The notes under the pieces: model-generated
What the model saw: only the letters and a program-made list of their open reading frames with translations
Told to the model about the DNA's origin: nothing
Database searches by the model: none
Assembly (NCBI GenBank): GCA_963989385.1
Contig: OZ022506.1
Location: 65,917,434-65,981,433, forward strand
From: Ctena decussata
Taxonomy: Eukaryota > Mollusca > Bivalvia > Lucinida > Lucinidae
Direction of reading: 5' to 3'
Length of the DNA: 64,000 nt
Position numbers and translations under genes: made by a program
In this document: in pieces, positions 1-9,747 of the stretch
Layout of the letters: the number at the start of each line of letters is the position of its first letter
Numbering within the stretch: the first letter of the stretch is position 1

Positions 1-1153
1 CCTACAGTATTTGATGCAGGGATTTGAAACTTGCAACACAGTTCAAACATGCATTGAACATGTGCATAAAGGAAATGGAATTTTGATCCAGGGCGTAATT
101 GCAGAATTATGTCCCCTGACATAACATACATATTTTGACCATATTTCACACTTCGTACAGTTCAGACATGCATTGCACATGTGCTTAAAGAAAAGTAACT
201 TTGATCTAGGTCAGTATTGCAGAATTATGTCCCCTTAAATGACACATATTTTGATCATATTCCACACTTTTTAGTACTGTTCGTGTCTCCACAACTCCTT
301 CTACAGTATTTTATTCAGGGATTTGAAACTTGCAACACAGTTTAGACATGCATTGAACATGTACATAAAGGAAACAGAGCTTTGATCCAGGTCATAATTG
401 CAGAATTATGTCCCCTTAAATGACATACATATTTTGACCATATTTTTGTGCTTTATGTACAAGCCCACTTTTTGTCATCCTTCTAGTGAGTCTTCCTTCA
501 ATAAACGATTTTGATATAACATCACAGCTTTTACCTCAAACAATTTTGCCTTTCAGGTTGGAAAGGTCACGGTCACAGTTGCTATTTTTAGAAAAACTTT
601 GTCATTGCTCTATAGCTTTTAATTTTGGACCAATTTTGATATAACTTCATACAAATGTTAAGTATGACATTATCTGGGACAAGTTCATGGTCCAAGGTCA
701 AGGTCACAGATGCTGTTTTAGGTAAAACTTTGTCATGGTTCTAATGCCTTTATTTGTGAACTGATTTTGATTTAACTTCATACAACTGTTAAGTATGATG
801 ATACCTTGGACAAGTTGGCATTTCAGCATTTTAGATCCAAGGTCATGGTCATTTGCTATTTTTAGAAAAAAAATTCCTCTAGCCCCTTTATTTATTGACA
901 GATTTTAATATAACTTTCTACAAATGTTTAGTGTGACAATATCGTGGGCAAATTTGCGATCCAGCATCTAAGAGGCAAGGTCAAGGTCATAGCTGCTATT
1001 TTTTAGAAAGAAAACCTTGTCATTCATCTAGACCCTTATTTATTGACAGATTTTAATATAACATTCCACAAATATTCACAAATATGTCTTAACATATTAC
1101 TCATCTAGTGAGGCATATGGCGGTGGCATTCATCACCTTTAGTGATTGTCTAG
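1..1153 (+). mobile_element. Tandem-repeat element with Helitron/Helentron-like 3' end, left end outside window
   Basis: Two tandem arrays are visible. About three copies of a ~150-bp unit fill 1-470, recognisable by recurring GGGATTTGAAACTTGCAAC and GCAGAATTATGTCCCC. About four copies of a ~130-bp unit fill 510-1100, recognisable by AAGGTCACAG and TGATATAACTTCATACAA. The block ends with a short hairpin (ATCACCTTTAGTGAT, 1132-1146) followed within 3 bp by CTAG at 1150-1153. A subterminal hairpin plus CTRR is the usual 3' end of Helitron-type elements. No Rep/helicase coding sequence is present, so it would be non-autonomous. Class is inferred from end structure. Confidence 0.5.
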
Positions 1154-1219
1154 TTCTCATTTATTGCGGTTGGCTGTATTAGTTGAAGTGACAGCCAAGA
1201 TTAGAAATAACCTTGACGT

Positions 1220-1545
1220 CGATATAAAAGGACTACGTCTTCTAAAACTTCTGGGAAAGAATCAGATTCTTGCCTTATTCAAAAACTGAGAATTAGATGT
1301 TTCTGAGAATTAGAATTTCGACTTCTGAAACGTCTGAAAACTAGATTTTTGCCGTCTAAAACTTCTATGAAAGAGAGTTAGATCCTTGTCTTCAAGACAT
1401 TCTCAGAAACAGAAAACTAGATTTTGGCTTCATAAACATCTGAGAATAAAGTTCTTTCCGTAACAGATTTTTGTCTTCTAAAGCATCTGAGAATTAGATT
1501 ATTCTATTCTGAAACATCTAAGGATTTGGAAGATTGTCTTCTACA
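1220..1545. repeat. Degenerate ~45-bp minisatellite
   Basis: About seven imperfect units resembling TTCTAAAACATCTGAGAA followed by TTAGATTTTTGTC recur through this stretch. Units differ by substitutions and small indels. No open reading frame or transposon end is seen. Confidence 0.55.
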
Positions 1546-1551
1546 CCTTCT

Positions 1552-1743
1552 CAGAGCTCCAGATAAGAAGGGGTAATGTAGATAAATTTCCTTATTACTC
1601 CATAAAAACATATGTTGTGGCCCCTCATTAGAACCGTCTTGCCGAGACGGTTCTAATGAGGGGTCACAGTGTATGTTTTCATTGAGAAATAAGAAAAATT
1701 ATGTTTGAATTATCCTCAATACCCCCTCTTATCTGGAGCTCTG
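1552..1743. mobile_element. Palindromic MITE family alpha, copy 1
   Basis: The element starts CAGAGCTCCAGATAAGAAGG and ends with its inverse (CTTATCTGGAGCTCTG). The whole element is close to a palindrome, with the centre ATTAGAACCGTCTTGCCGAG and its complement. Further copies lie near 8040, 22400, 25137, 52411, 56880 and 61590, with core fragments near 18150 and 38692. It carries no coding capacity and is probably a non-autonomous DNA transposon. Confidence 0.75.
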
Positions 1744-1871
1744 CCTTCTCATATTGTAGATGTACATGAGAAACTTACGTTGTTTTTAAATATTCTCCCA
1801 ATCTGATCAGAGTTTTCGCTGTAGGCATGGAGCTATTTCGCTGTCGGAATGGAGCTAGCTTATTCCTACTG

Positions 1872-1960
1872 ATAGTAGTATGGATGGATGACTTGAGATT
1901 TTATATCCTTTTCAACTGTATTTCAGTCACATCAGGACGATGGGACAGTGACTATTCCTG
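1872..1960 (-). mobile_element. Tail fragment of tRNA-derived SINE family 2
   Basis: ATGGATGGATGACTTGAGAT followed by TTTCAGTCACATCAGGAC matches, in reverse orientation, the tails of the fuller copies at 8775-8970 and 9945-10155. The tRNA-like head is absent. Confidence 0.45.
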
Positions 1961-2109
1961 GCAGATCCTTGAGCCTGGGGTTGTTACTGACTTGACTGTG
2001 CAAAGTGTCCAAATTTTTCCCACACTGAAGTTGATTTGGGGGGCACAGATATATGAGAGAACCACCTGTGTGGTTGTGGTTGTACTAGTGGTTTAAATTT
2101 TTAGCACAA

Positions 2110-2480
2110 CTTTGTGAAGCAAAGGTGTGCTTATGCAATACCCTTCGTGTGCATAAGCGGCTTTGTTAAATATTCGCCTTTTGCATTTAGCTCAGTTTCT
2201 AAGTAGCCGCAAACTTGCTCCATAGATACGTCTGGTGAAGATCTACGGTAAGCAGCAATTTATATTGGGCCATGACCTATATTTCACGTTTGATTGAACG
2301 TAGAAAAAAAATTCACCTGTTGCTTTTAGCTGTTTCAAAGTAACCCCATGGGCTAGAGTCTTCAAACTTGCTCCATAGATACAACTGAAAGTAGTGATGC
2401 ATAATGGCCCATGACCTGTATTTCACAGTTGATTGAACACAGGAAAAAATCAACACCTGTTGCGTTTTGACATTGCAGTT
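2110..2480. repeat. Short tandem duplication, ~135-bp unit
   Basis: Two to three diverged units share CAAACTTGCTCCATAGATAC, GGCCATGACCT, ATTTCAC and TTGATTGAAC. No gene is recognised. The remainder of 1960-2920 shows nothing I can assign. Confidence 0.5.
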
Positions 2481-2922
2481 GATTTCGATTCACCCAGTCT
2501 GTACTGTCCATATCAAACTTGCTCTTGTTAAACTCAAGCTCCCGCAAAGTTATGCTGTATTGTCTTCTGACAATTCTTGTTGATTTATAAAATAATTAAT
2601 CAATTATGTATCTTTGATAGATAGTGGATGGAAAAGAGGGCGCAGTGGTTCAAATCTAACAAAGTCATTAGTTAGCGAGACATCAAATTTTCAATTGCAT
2701 TGAATGCAAAAACATTACCATTTCTTGCCCAAAAAAAAAGTGTTTTTAATGCAAACGCTCCTCACTTTTTTCAGCAAAAAAGATTATAACACAAGATTTT
2801 ATGGGTACTAGAATACTTAATGACTCCAGCCTTATAAAGCTAACAATGCTTTTGAACAGCTTGGCCCAAAGCTTTATCTGGAACAAGAGAATTGCACACA
2901 ACTCAAAAATCTTTAAATCATT

Positions 2923-3160
2923 TGAGCCGTGACACGACAAAACCAACAATGTGGTTGTGCGCCCAGCGCAGACTCAGATCAGCCTGGGCATCCGCCCAGT
3001 CTGATCAGAGTCTTCGCGGTCCGCATGGAAGTAGCTTAGACCCTTAGCTACCCTTTAAGTGCTTAGTGAAGGGTCTGATTGGACTAGGTGGATGCCCAGG
3101 TTGATCTGAGTCTTCGCTGGGCGCACAACCACATTGTTGGTTTTGTCGTGTCGCGGCTCA
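2923..3160. mobile_element. Palindromic MITE family beta, copy 1
   Basis: A ~238-bp near-perfect palindrome runs from TGAGCCGTGACACGACAAAA to its inverse (GTCGTGTCGCGGCTCA). Both arms contain AGACTCAGATCAGCCTGGGC or its complement. Five more copies lie at 9239, 17669, 21964, 28519 and 53690. There is no coding capacity. I associate this sequence with bivalve genomes. Confidence 0.8.
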
Positions 3161-3875
3161 TTTATGCCATGTCTTTTTTTCCTTTTTGGGGGGAAATATT
3201 ACCAGAAGCAGGCTTTATTCAGGACTTTGATAGTTCTTTTCTTCTTTGTAATAAGTTAATTTCCTTAAATTTGCACAGCATGTTGAAAGAAAGAAAACAG
3301 TATAGACAGACCAGACTGCTCCTAAAGATCTAGGCCCATTTGTTCTAGTTTAACAGCTAAACAAAGTCATAAAGCCCATGTTACACTATTCAATTTGTTT
3401 GATCAAATACGGGTTGATTTATGTTTATTCAAATTATTTGACAATGTAACACCCCAACCAAATAGTCTTAATTGCATTTCAAAAAAGATGGTGATAGAAC
3501 TGGTCGTATTTTTCCTCAAATATTTCTTGACAAGTGTAACATGGCCTTTACAAGTTTTAAAAACAAGACCTGTCAGTGGGACAGGATAGCTCGCCTGACA
3601 GTGCCTTGCCCATCACCTAAAACACTTTAACGTAAAACTTTAACATTTTGCTAATGCCGCCCCCGTTCCTGAACTTCATTCAGGCTAGCTAAAAGTGAGT
3701 CATGACAGAAGGGACCTTTAGCCATTGAAAGGTCAGGATTCAGTCATGCTTGATTTCAAGGATTTGTATTGTGCTGATAATTTTTGGTGGAAACATAGTC
3801 GTTTTGCATACAGTGATTTTGAAAATGTAAAGTCTCCCTAACTAATGACACCGTTAACTTGGAATAACTAGGAAT

Positions 3876-4064
3876 GGATGCCAACAGAGCCATGTAGGAT
3901 AAATAGACTTGCAAGACTTAGTTTTTCTTATTAAGCTTAATATCATAAAAATATGCAGAGTAGGATTTGTTCAAATTGCTTCACTGCCTAGTAAATGCCA
4001 ACAGTGCCATATAGAATAAATAGACTTGCAAGACTTAGTTTTTCTTATTAAGCTTAATATCATA
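3876..4064. repeat. ~117-bp tandem duplication, second copy split by the element at 4066
   Basis: The segment from ATGCCAACAG through AATAGACTTGCAAGACTTAG and ATTAAGCTTAATATCATA occurs at 3876-3996 and begins again at 3996. The second copy breaks at 4065 and resumes after 6001 (ATTTGTTCAAATTGCTTCAC at ~6018). It is therefore a natural empty-site comparison for the insertion. Confidence 0.8.
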
Positions 4065-4065
4065 A

Positions 4066-6001
4066 CAAGAGGGCCATGATGGCCCTGGATCGCTCACCTG
4101 AGTATCCTGTGAACGTAACCTAAGAGGCATCCATATGACCGACAGACAGAGTTTCACAAAGATTAAATGGAAAAAGAACCCTTTATTGTGTACCTAATGT
4201 TTTCATAAGATTTAACCTAATGACCTAGATTTTGACCCCACATGACCAAGTTTCAAACCTGGTCTAGATTTCTTGGATATGAACATTCTGACAAAGTTAT
4301 CAAAACTGTGCCCTCTAGAGTGTACACAATGTTTTTCTAAGGTTTAACCTAGTGACCTACTTTTTGACCCAACATGACCAAGTTGCACCCTTGGTCCAGA
4401 TTTGTTGGAGACAAACATTCTGACAAAGTCTCATGAAGATTGGAACAAAACTGTGTCCTCTAAAGCATTCACACTGTTTTTCTAAGAACTGACCTAGTGA
4501 CCTAGTTTTTGACCTGACATGGCCCAGTTTCAGTTCTGGTATAGATTTCATGAAAATAAACATTCTGACAATGTTTCACATACACTGGATCATAACTGTG
4601 CCCTCTAGAGTGTACACAAGAGTTTTCTAAGATTTGACCTAGTGACCTAGTTTTTGACCCCACAAGACTCGGATTCAAATTTGGCCTAGATTTTATACAA
4701 ATAAACATTCTGACAAAGTTTCATGAAGATTGGATCATAACTGTGCCCTCTAGAGTGTGCACAAGCTTTTTCTAAGATTTAACCCAGTGACCTAGTTTTT
4801 GACCCCACATGACCCAGTTTCAAAGATGGTCTAGATTTCATTTAGATAAACATTCTGACAAAGTTTCATGATGATTGGATCATAACTGTGCCCTCTGTGT
4901 CATTCTAAGATTTATTTCTATTTTTAGCTCTGGCGGCCATTTTGTTCAGCGGAGTGGAACCGTTTTCGCAATTTTTGTTTAGGGCCATGAGTAAAACATT
5001 TCTGTGGATTTTTTTTTAAATCGAGCCATTGGCTTCAGAGACGATGATGTTTAAAGCTTTTTTCTATTTTAAGCTCTGGTGGCCATTTTGTTCAGCGTAG
5101 CAGAACCGTTTGAGCAATTTTGGTAGAGGGTTTCCTAAGGAATATTTCTGTGAAATTATTTCAAAATCGGCCAAGCAGTTTTGTAGGAGAAGTGGTTTAA
5201 AGGTTTTTCTATTTTTAGCTCTGGCGGCCATATTGTTCAGCGGAGCGGAACCGTTTTAGCAATTTTGGTAGAGGGTCTCCTAAGGAACAATACTGTGAAA
5301 TTATTTCAAAATCCGCCCAGCAGTTTTGGAGAAGTCGTTTAAAGGTTTTTCTATTTTTAGCTCTGGCAGCCATATTGTTCAGTGGAGCGGAACCGTTTGA
5401 GCAATTTTGGTAGAGGGTCTCCTAAGGAACATTTCTGTGAAATTATTTCAAAATCGGCCCAGCAGTTCTGGAGGAGAAGTCGTTTAAAGGTTTTTCTATT
5501 TTTAGCTATGGCGGCCATATTGTTCAGCGGAGCGGAACTGTTTGAGCAATTTTGGTAGAGGGTCTCCTCAGAAACATTTCTGTGAAATTATTTCAAAATC
5601 TGCCAAGCAGTTTTGGAGGAGAAATCGTTTAAAGGTTTTTCTATTTTTAGCTATGGCGGCCATATTGTTCAGCGGAGCGGAACTGTTTGAGCAATTTTGG
5701 TAGAGGGTCTCCTCAGAAACATTTCTGTGAAATTATTTCAAAATCTGCCAAGCAGTTTTGGAGGAGAAATCGTTTAAAGGTTTTTCTATTTTTAGCTCTG
5801 GCGGCAATATTGTTCAGCGGAGCGGAACCATTTGAGCAATTTTGGTAGAGAGTCCCCCAAGGAACATTTCTGTGAAATTATTTCGAAATCCATCAAGCAG
5901 TTCTGGAGAAGAAGTCGTTTAAAGCAAAAGTTGACGCCGGACGACGGACAAAGACTGATTACAATACCTCACCTTGAGCACTTCGTGCTCAGGTGAGCTA
6001 A
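4066..6001 (+). mobile_element. Helentron-like non-autonomous element with two internal minisatellites
   Basis: The 5' end is CAAGAGGGCCATGATGGCCC (itself a small hairpin), followed by CGCTCACCTGAG. The 3' end has the hairpin GAGCACTTCGTGCTC, then AGGTGAGCTAA. CTCACCTGAG near the left end is the inverse of CTCAGGTGAG at the right. Comparison with the intact duplicate at 3876-3996 shows insertion without a target duplication and an end in CTAA. Inside are ~5 copies of a ~145-bp unit (4195-4905, with GACCTAGTTTTTGACCCCAC) and ~7 copies of a ~148-bp unit (4905-5925, with CTGGCGGCCATATTGTTCAG). Tandem cores, asymmetric inverted ends, CTRR and no duplication fit Helentron-associated interspersed elements. 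No Rep/helicase is present. Confidence 0.65.
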
Positions 6002-6813
6002 AAATACGCAAAGTATGATTTGTTCAAATTGCTTCACTGCCTAGTAAATGCTATTAGTGTGATTTATAAGAGCCACATCATGTAACTTCCAATGTGGCAG
6101 TTTTGTCATGTAATATACAGATCATTCTTATCGTTTACACAGGGTGGCTTTAGCAGATTCACTGCTTGCTGTATGGTGTGGGCCAATTCTATAAATGGCT
6201 GACATGACAAGTGAAGGCTCTGATCAGACTGCACTTAAGTGCAGTCTGGTCTGAGCTTTTGCTTGAAATCAAATGATGTGGCTCTTAAAATTCTTTTTTT
6301 CTTTTATCAGGAAAATCAATATAATGTATACGATTTATCAGTTTCCGTTTTTCTTCTCTCCCTTTGGTTGTCCACTGACCCAATATGTTCAGAAACGCCA
6401 GTACATGCATAGGATCAGTGTCCTATGGAAGGGACGGTCATGTAACTTGAATACCTTTTTGAATGTTTTCGTGACAAGTCTGATTTACCTTACATTAAGA
6501 TTGATTCATTGATTTTTTGCTTAACGTCCACGGTAAACAGCTATGGTCATGTCGGGACGGTATCTTCCATTAAGATATTTCGCCTTAATTGTTTAGCTGC
6601 AGTTTCAAGTCTAGTCTGTGTGTATTTTGCCTCATTTCTTGAGCAAATTCTAGACCCTTTATTAGAAGGCTTTTGTTGCCAAAGGAGGCAAAAGGCAGTC
6701 ACAGAAGTTGTTTTCCTTTACATAAATGGAAGAAAAACATCGAGGTGTAACACCAAACACCTCACACTTCTGCAAATGGATTGGCAAAATACAACAGTGC
6801 TATTGGGCTCATA

Positions 6814-7522
6814 CTAGGGTTGCCACTTATCCTCCACTACAAAATTACCTGACTTATCCCTGATTTTTTCTGACATTATACAGTTTTCCATATCCTTTTA
6901 CTGATCCCAAAGTTGATTTATAATTTATTTTGTGCTAACTGTATCATTAGAAAAATGGGGCTATTCTTAAGAAGCCGGGCCGGGTAGCGCAATCGGTAGG
7001 GCACCTGACTCGTATGTCAGAGGTCCTGGGTTCGAATCCCGGTCTGGCCACATACTTTCGTTTCTCCTTCCGCTGATTCAAGAAGGGCAGTTGTCAGTTA
7101 CTGGCGAAAGTATGTGCACTTAGTACTGGTTAACCGCTTAGGAGGTCTAAGCCTGCCCAGGAATAGTGTGGTTAGGTTAACTGACCGTCCCGACATGACC
7201 TTAGTTGTTTACCGTGGACGTTAAGCATCAAATCAACCAACCAACTATTCTTAAGAAAGTATTTGCTCCCTCCAGGGAGCAAATTCTTTCCTTTAAGAGT
7301 AGCCCCAAATGAGGAGAGAGATTTGCTTAGACTAGAAAGTATATTCTTTCCTCTTGAACAGCATAAATATTTTTCCTAAAACTGCCTGAGCCATTAATTT
7401 TCGAATTCCCAGACTTTTCAAGTCCTTTCCAAAGTCCCCTGACGAAACACAAAATTCCCAGACTTTTTACCAGACCTGGAAAAAGTTTGCAGATCTATGT
7501 CTTCCCTGACTGTGGCAACTCT
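6814..7522. mobile_element. Inverted-repeat DNA transposon remnant
   Basis: The ends are CTAGGGTTGCCAC (6814) and GTGGCAACTCTG (7511-7522), inverted copies of each other. The interior repeats phrases such as CCTGACTTATCCCTGA and CCAGACTTTTCAAGTCC. A family 1 SINE is inserted at 6974-7244. Similar interior sequence recurs near 18200. The superfamily is uncertain; hAT-like is a guess. Confidence 0.5.
6974..7244 (+). mobile_element. tRNA-derived SINE family 1, copy 1
   Basis: The head has an internal pol III A box (TAGCGCAATCGG) and a perfect B box (GGTTCGAATCC), followed by a constant body ending TTAAGCATCAAATCAACCAA. A 13-bp target duplication, CTATTCTTAAGAA, flanks it at 6961-6973 and 7245-7257, showing retroposition. 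The anticodon loop is one base short (CTGAC/GTCAG stem, six-base loop), so this is not a working tRNA gene. Confidence 0.9.
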
Positions 7523-8039
7523 GTCATTTGCACATAAAGCATATTAGCACAAATTTTCAGCTTTCTGAAAGATCGACCTGTGGAGTTTTCACAAAACTCC
7601 TGAAAATGGCCAAACTGAAATCTTAGGCAACTTTCAGGATTTTTTGCAGTATTAGCTCTTTACTTCAACAAGATGTGGAATTTGCTATGTCTCACCTGAC
7701 AGTGCATTGTCAGAAAACGGAGCTTGACCAGAAAACTTGATGCAAATTCTGTGTGGCCAATGCCGCTACTGCTGGTGGAAAATTAATACCTATGTCTTAA
7801 TTTTGCTAGTCGCAACTGAGACAAAATCTGTGCACAAATATGCTTTAAATATATACAAGTCATTTGAAATAGGATGATTATCTTTCAACAAACAATTTGC
7901 AGATGCTTAAAGTTTAGATTTCCAAGCGCTAATAGAATTGCGTATTTTACCAGTCCTGTCATACATTGTTTATAGAAGGATCATACAGGACCAAGTGAGA
8001 TACCTTATGAAATCAAATCTCTAGATTAAATGGATAATT

Positions 8040-8198
8040 CGGAGATAACTTTTCTTATTTCTCAATGAAAACATATGTTGTGACCCATCATTAGAACTGT
8101 CTTTGCAAGACGGTTCAAATGATGGGTCACAACATATATTTTATGGTAAAAATAGGAAAATTATCCCAAAACTATCCCTGTTACCCCTTCTTATCTGG
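8040..8198. mobile_element. MITE family alpha, copy 2, with SINE at its end
   Basis: The central palindrome is present (ATCATTAGAACTGTCTTTGC and its complement, with ACATATGTTGTGACCC on both arms). The right end CCCCTTCTTATCTGG is immediately followed by SINE 1 copy 2. The left terminus is diverged. Confidence 0.65.
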
Positions 8199-8437
8199 GC
8201 CGGGCCGGGTAGCGCAATCGGTAGGGCACCTGACTCGTAAGTCAGAGGTCCTGGGTTCGAATCCCGGTCTGGCCACATACTTTCGTTTCTCCTTCCGCTG
8301 ATTCAAGAAGGGCAGTTGTCAGTTACTGGCGAAAGTATGTGCACTTAGTACTGGTTAAGCCTGGAGGTCTAAGCCTGCCCAGGAATAGTGTGGTTAGTTG
8401 TTTACCGTGGACGTTAAGCATCAAATCAACCAACCAA
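8199..8437 (+). mobile_element. tRNA-derived SINE family 1, copy 2
   Basis: It has the same A box, B box and body as the copy at 6974, with a ~30-bp internal deletion near the 3' part. A 13-bp target duplication, CCTTCTTATCTGG, lies at 8186-8198 and 8438-8450. The target is the terminal sequence of MITE alpha. Confidence 0.9.
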
Positions 8438-8525
8438 CCTTCTTATCTGGGGAACGAAATAAACCACTTCAATTTTCCAAAAATCTGAATAAGCTGATTT
8501 ACAAACCATTGATTTTCAAACATTT

Positions 8526-8690
8526 CTGAGGAGCAGGAGTAGTGTTGTGGTTAACAGGCTGGACTATCAATCCAGGGATCGCAAAATCAATCCCCTGCTT
8601 CTGGTCTTTCAGATGAGACTTTAAACTGGGGTCCCATCTTCGTATGACCTAGTTGTTGGTGGGACGTTAAATCTGACTTCACTCTCTCAA
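8526..8690 (+). mobile_element. tRNA-related SINE family 3
   Basis: The head reads AGTGTTGTGGTTAACAGGCT with a B-box-like segment near 8580. The body contains CTTTCAGATGAGACTTTAAA and GTTGGTGGGACGTTAAA, like many metazoan tRNA-headed SINEs. Only one copy is seen in the window, so ends are approximate. Confidence 0.5.
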
Positions 8691-8774
8691 ACATTTCTGA
8701 CATGTAGACCCTGAACAAACTGGTCCTTACATGGGTTTATATTGTCCATTCAAGCACACCTGCCTCGCTAGTAG

Positions 8775-8970
8775 GAGCCCCGGTAGCTCAGTGGATTAAG
8801 TGCTGGCCTACTGATCTAGTGGACCGGGTTCGAATCTGGCTTGAGGCGAGAATCTTCCTACCGTAAACGGGGTTCCATTGCACACAGCCGTCCATTATCA
8901 CATTCCCATAGTCCTGTTATGACTGAAATACTGTTGAAAAGGACGTAAAATGGCAAGTCATCCATCCATC
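8775..8970 (+). mobile_element. tRNA-derived SINE family 2
   Basis: The head GGTAGCTCAGTGGATTAAGT carries an A box; the B box is near-consensus (GGTTCGAATCT). The body contains GGGGTTCCATTGCACACAGC and ends in an (ATCC)n tail. Related copies lie at 9945-10155 (+) and 38318-38518 (-). Confidence 0.75.
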
Positions 8971-9238
8971 CATGCCTCCCTGTTCTGGGTCAGTACGGAA
9001 AAAATATGGAAAACAAAACTATCCATGTCTGTTTTTCTCTTCATTTAATCAGTCATACAACTGCAAGAGTAGACCCCATTTTGGAAGTGCTTGTTTGTCA
9101 AAGGAAGCAAACTGGAAGTCCAAAAAGTTGTTTCCTCTTGTAAAAATGGCAGAAAAACATGGAGGAAGAACCCATACATCTGAAGATAACTTTAAGGTCC
9201 AGAAATAGGCTTACAGTCAATTGCACATCATATAATAT

Positions 9239-9473
9239 GAGCCATGACACCACAAAACCAACAAAGTGGCAAGTGCACCCAGCAAAAACTCAGATCAGCC
9301 TGGGCATCTGCCCAGTCTGATTGAAGTCTTCACTGTATGCATGAAGCTAGCTAAAAACCTTAATTACCCTTTAAGAGCACAGCAAAGACTGATCAGCCCG
9401 GGCATCCACCCAGTCTGATCAGAGTCTTCACTGGGTGCACATGCCACTTTTGGTTTTGTCGTGCTGCGGCTCA
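9239..9473. mobile_element. MITE family beta, copy 2
   Basis: A full-length, more diverged palindrome runs from TGAGCCATGACACCACAAAA to GTCGTGCTGCGGCTCA. It lies about 180 bp beyond the EIF3F polyadenylation signal. Confidence 0.75.
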
Positions 9474-9649
9474 ATTATGTATATGGTTCCATCATTGATG
9501 TTAGATGCATACCCCATATTTCCCTTGAGCCTATTTTTAATAATATCACTACTTTGACCTTAAAAAATAAGTTCTTTATAAGTTTCTGCACCAGTCCATC
9601 CATAGGATGTCTTGTTATTCAGTATTGTATAACTAATGTAAAGTCCTAG

Positions 9650-9655
9650 TTTATT
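9650..9655 (-). promoter_or_regulatory. EIF3F polyadenylation signal AATAAA
   Basis: AATAAA on the minus strand lies 11 nt after the EIF3F stop codon (TGA at 9667-9669). If used, the 3' UTR would be only about 25-40 nt. No stronger signal is seen in the next ~150 bp, but an alternative further downstream cannot be excluded. Confidence 0.6.
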
Positions 9656-9666
9656 ATCATCTTAAA

Positions 9667-9747
9667 TCACATGATGGTACTTAGTTTCTCGTTTAAGACT
9701 AGCTGTGTCTTGGTTAGGTTGGCCAGATATATAACCATTAACAGATC
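9667..9747 (-). CDS. EIF3F: EIF3F exon 7 (last)
   Basis: This exon gives 26 residues plus TGA. The acceptor is TTTTCTTTGCAG. It encodes [20 protein letters not shown] and ends KLSTIM, matching the C-terminal helix of animal eIF3f that packs in the eIF3 helical bundle. Phase 0 on entry. Confidence 0.93.
   Translation of the reverse strand, partial: DLLMVIYLANLTKTQLVLNEKLSTIM

Noticed and set aside
4066..5930. CRISPR-like array
   Set aside because: Units are ~145 bp, contiguous and diverged, without short repeats and unique spacers; this is a eukaryotic minisatellite.
6974..7050. tRNA gene-like cloverleaf with CCA-like end
   Set aside because: The anticodon loop has six bases and the sequence recurs four times with the same 190-bp tail and target duplications, so it is a SINE head.
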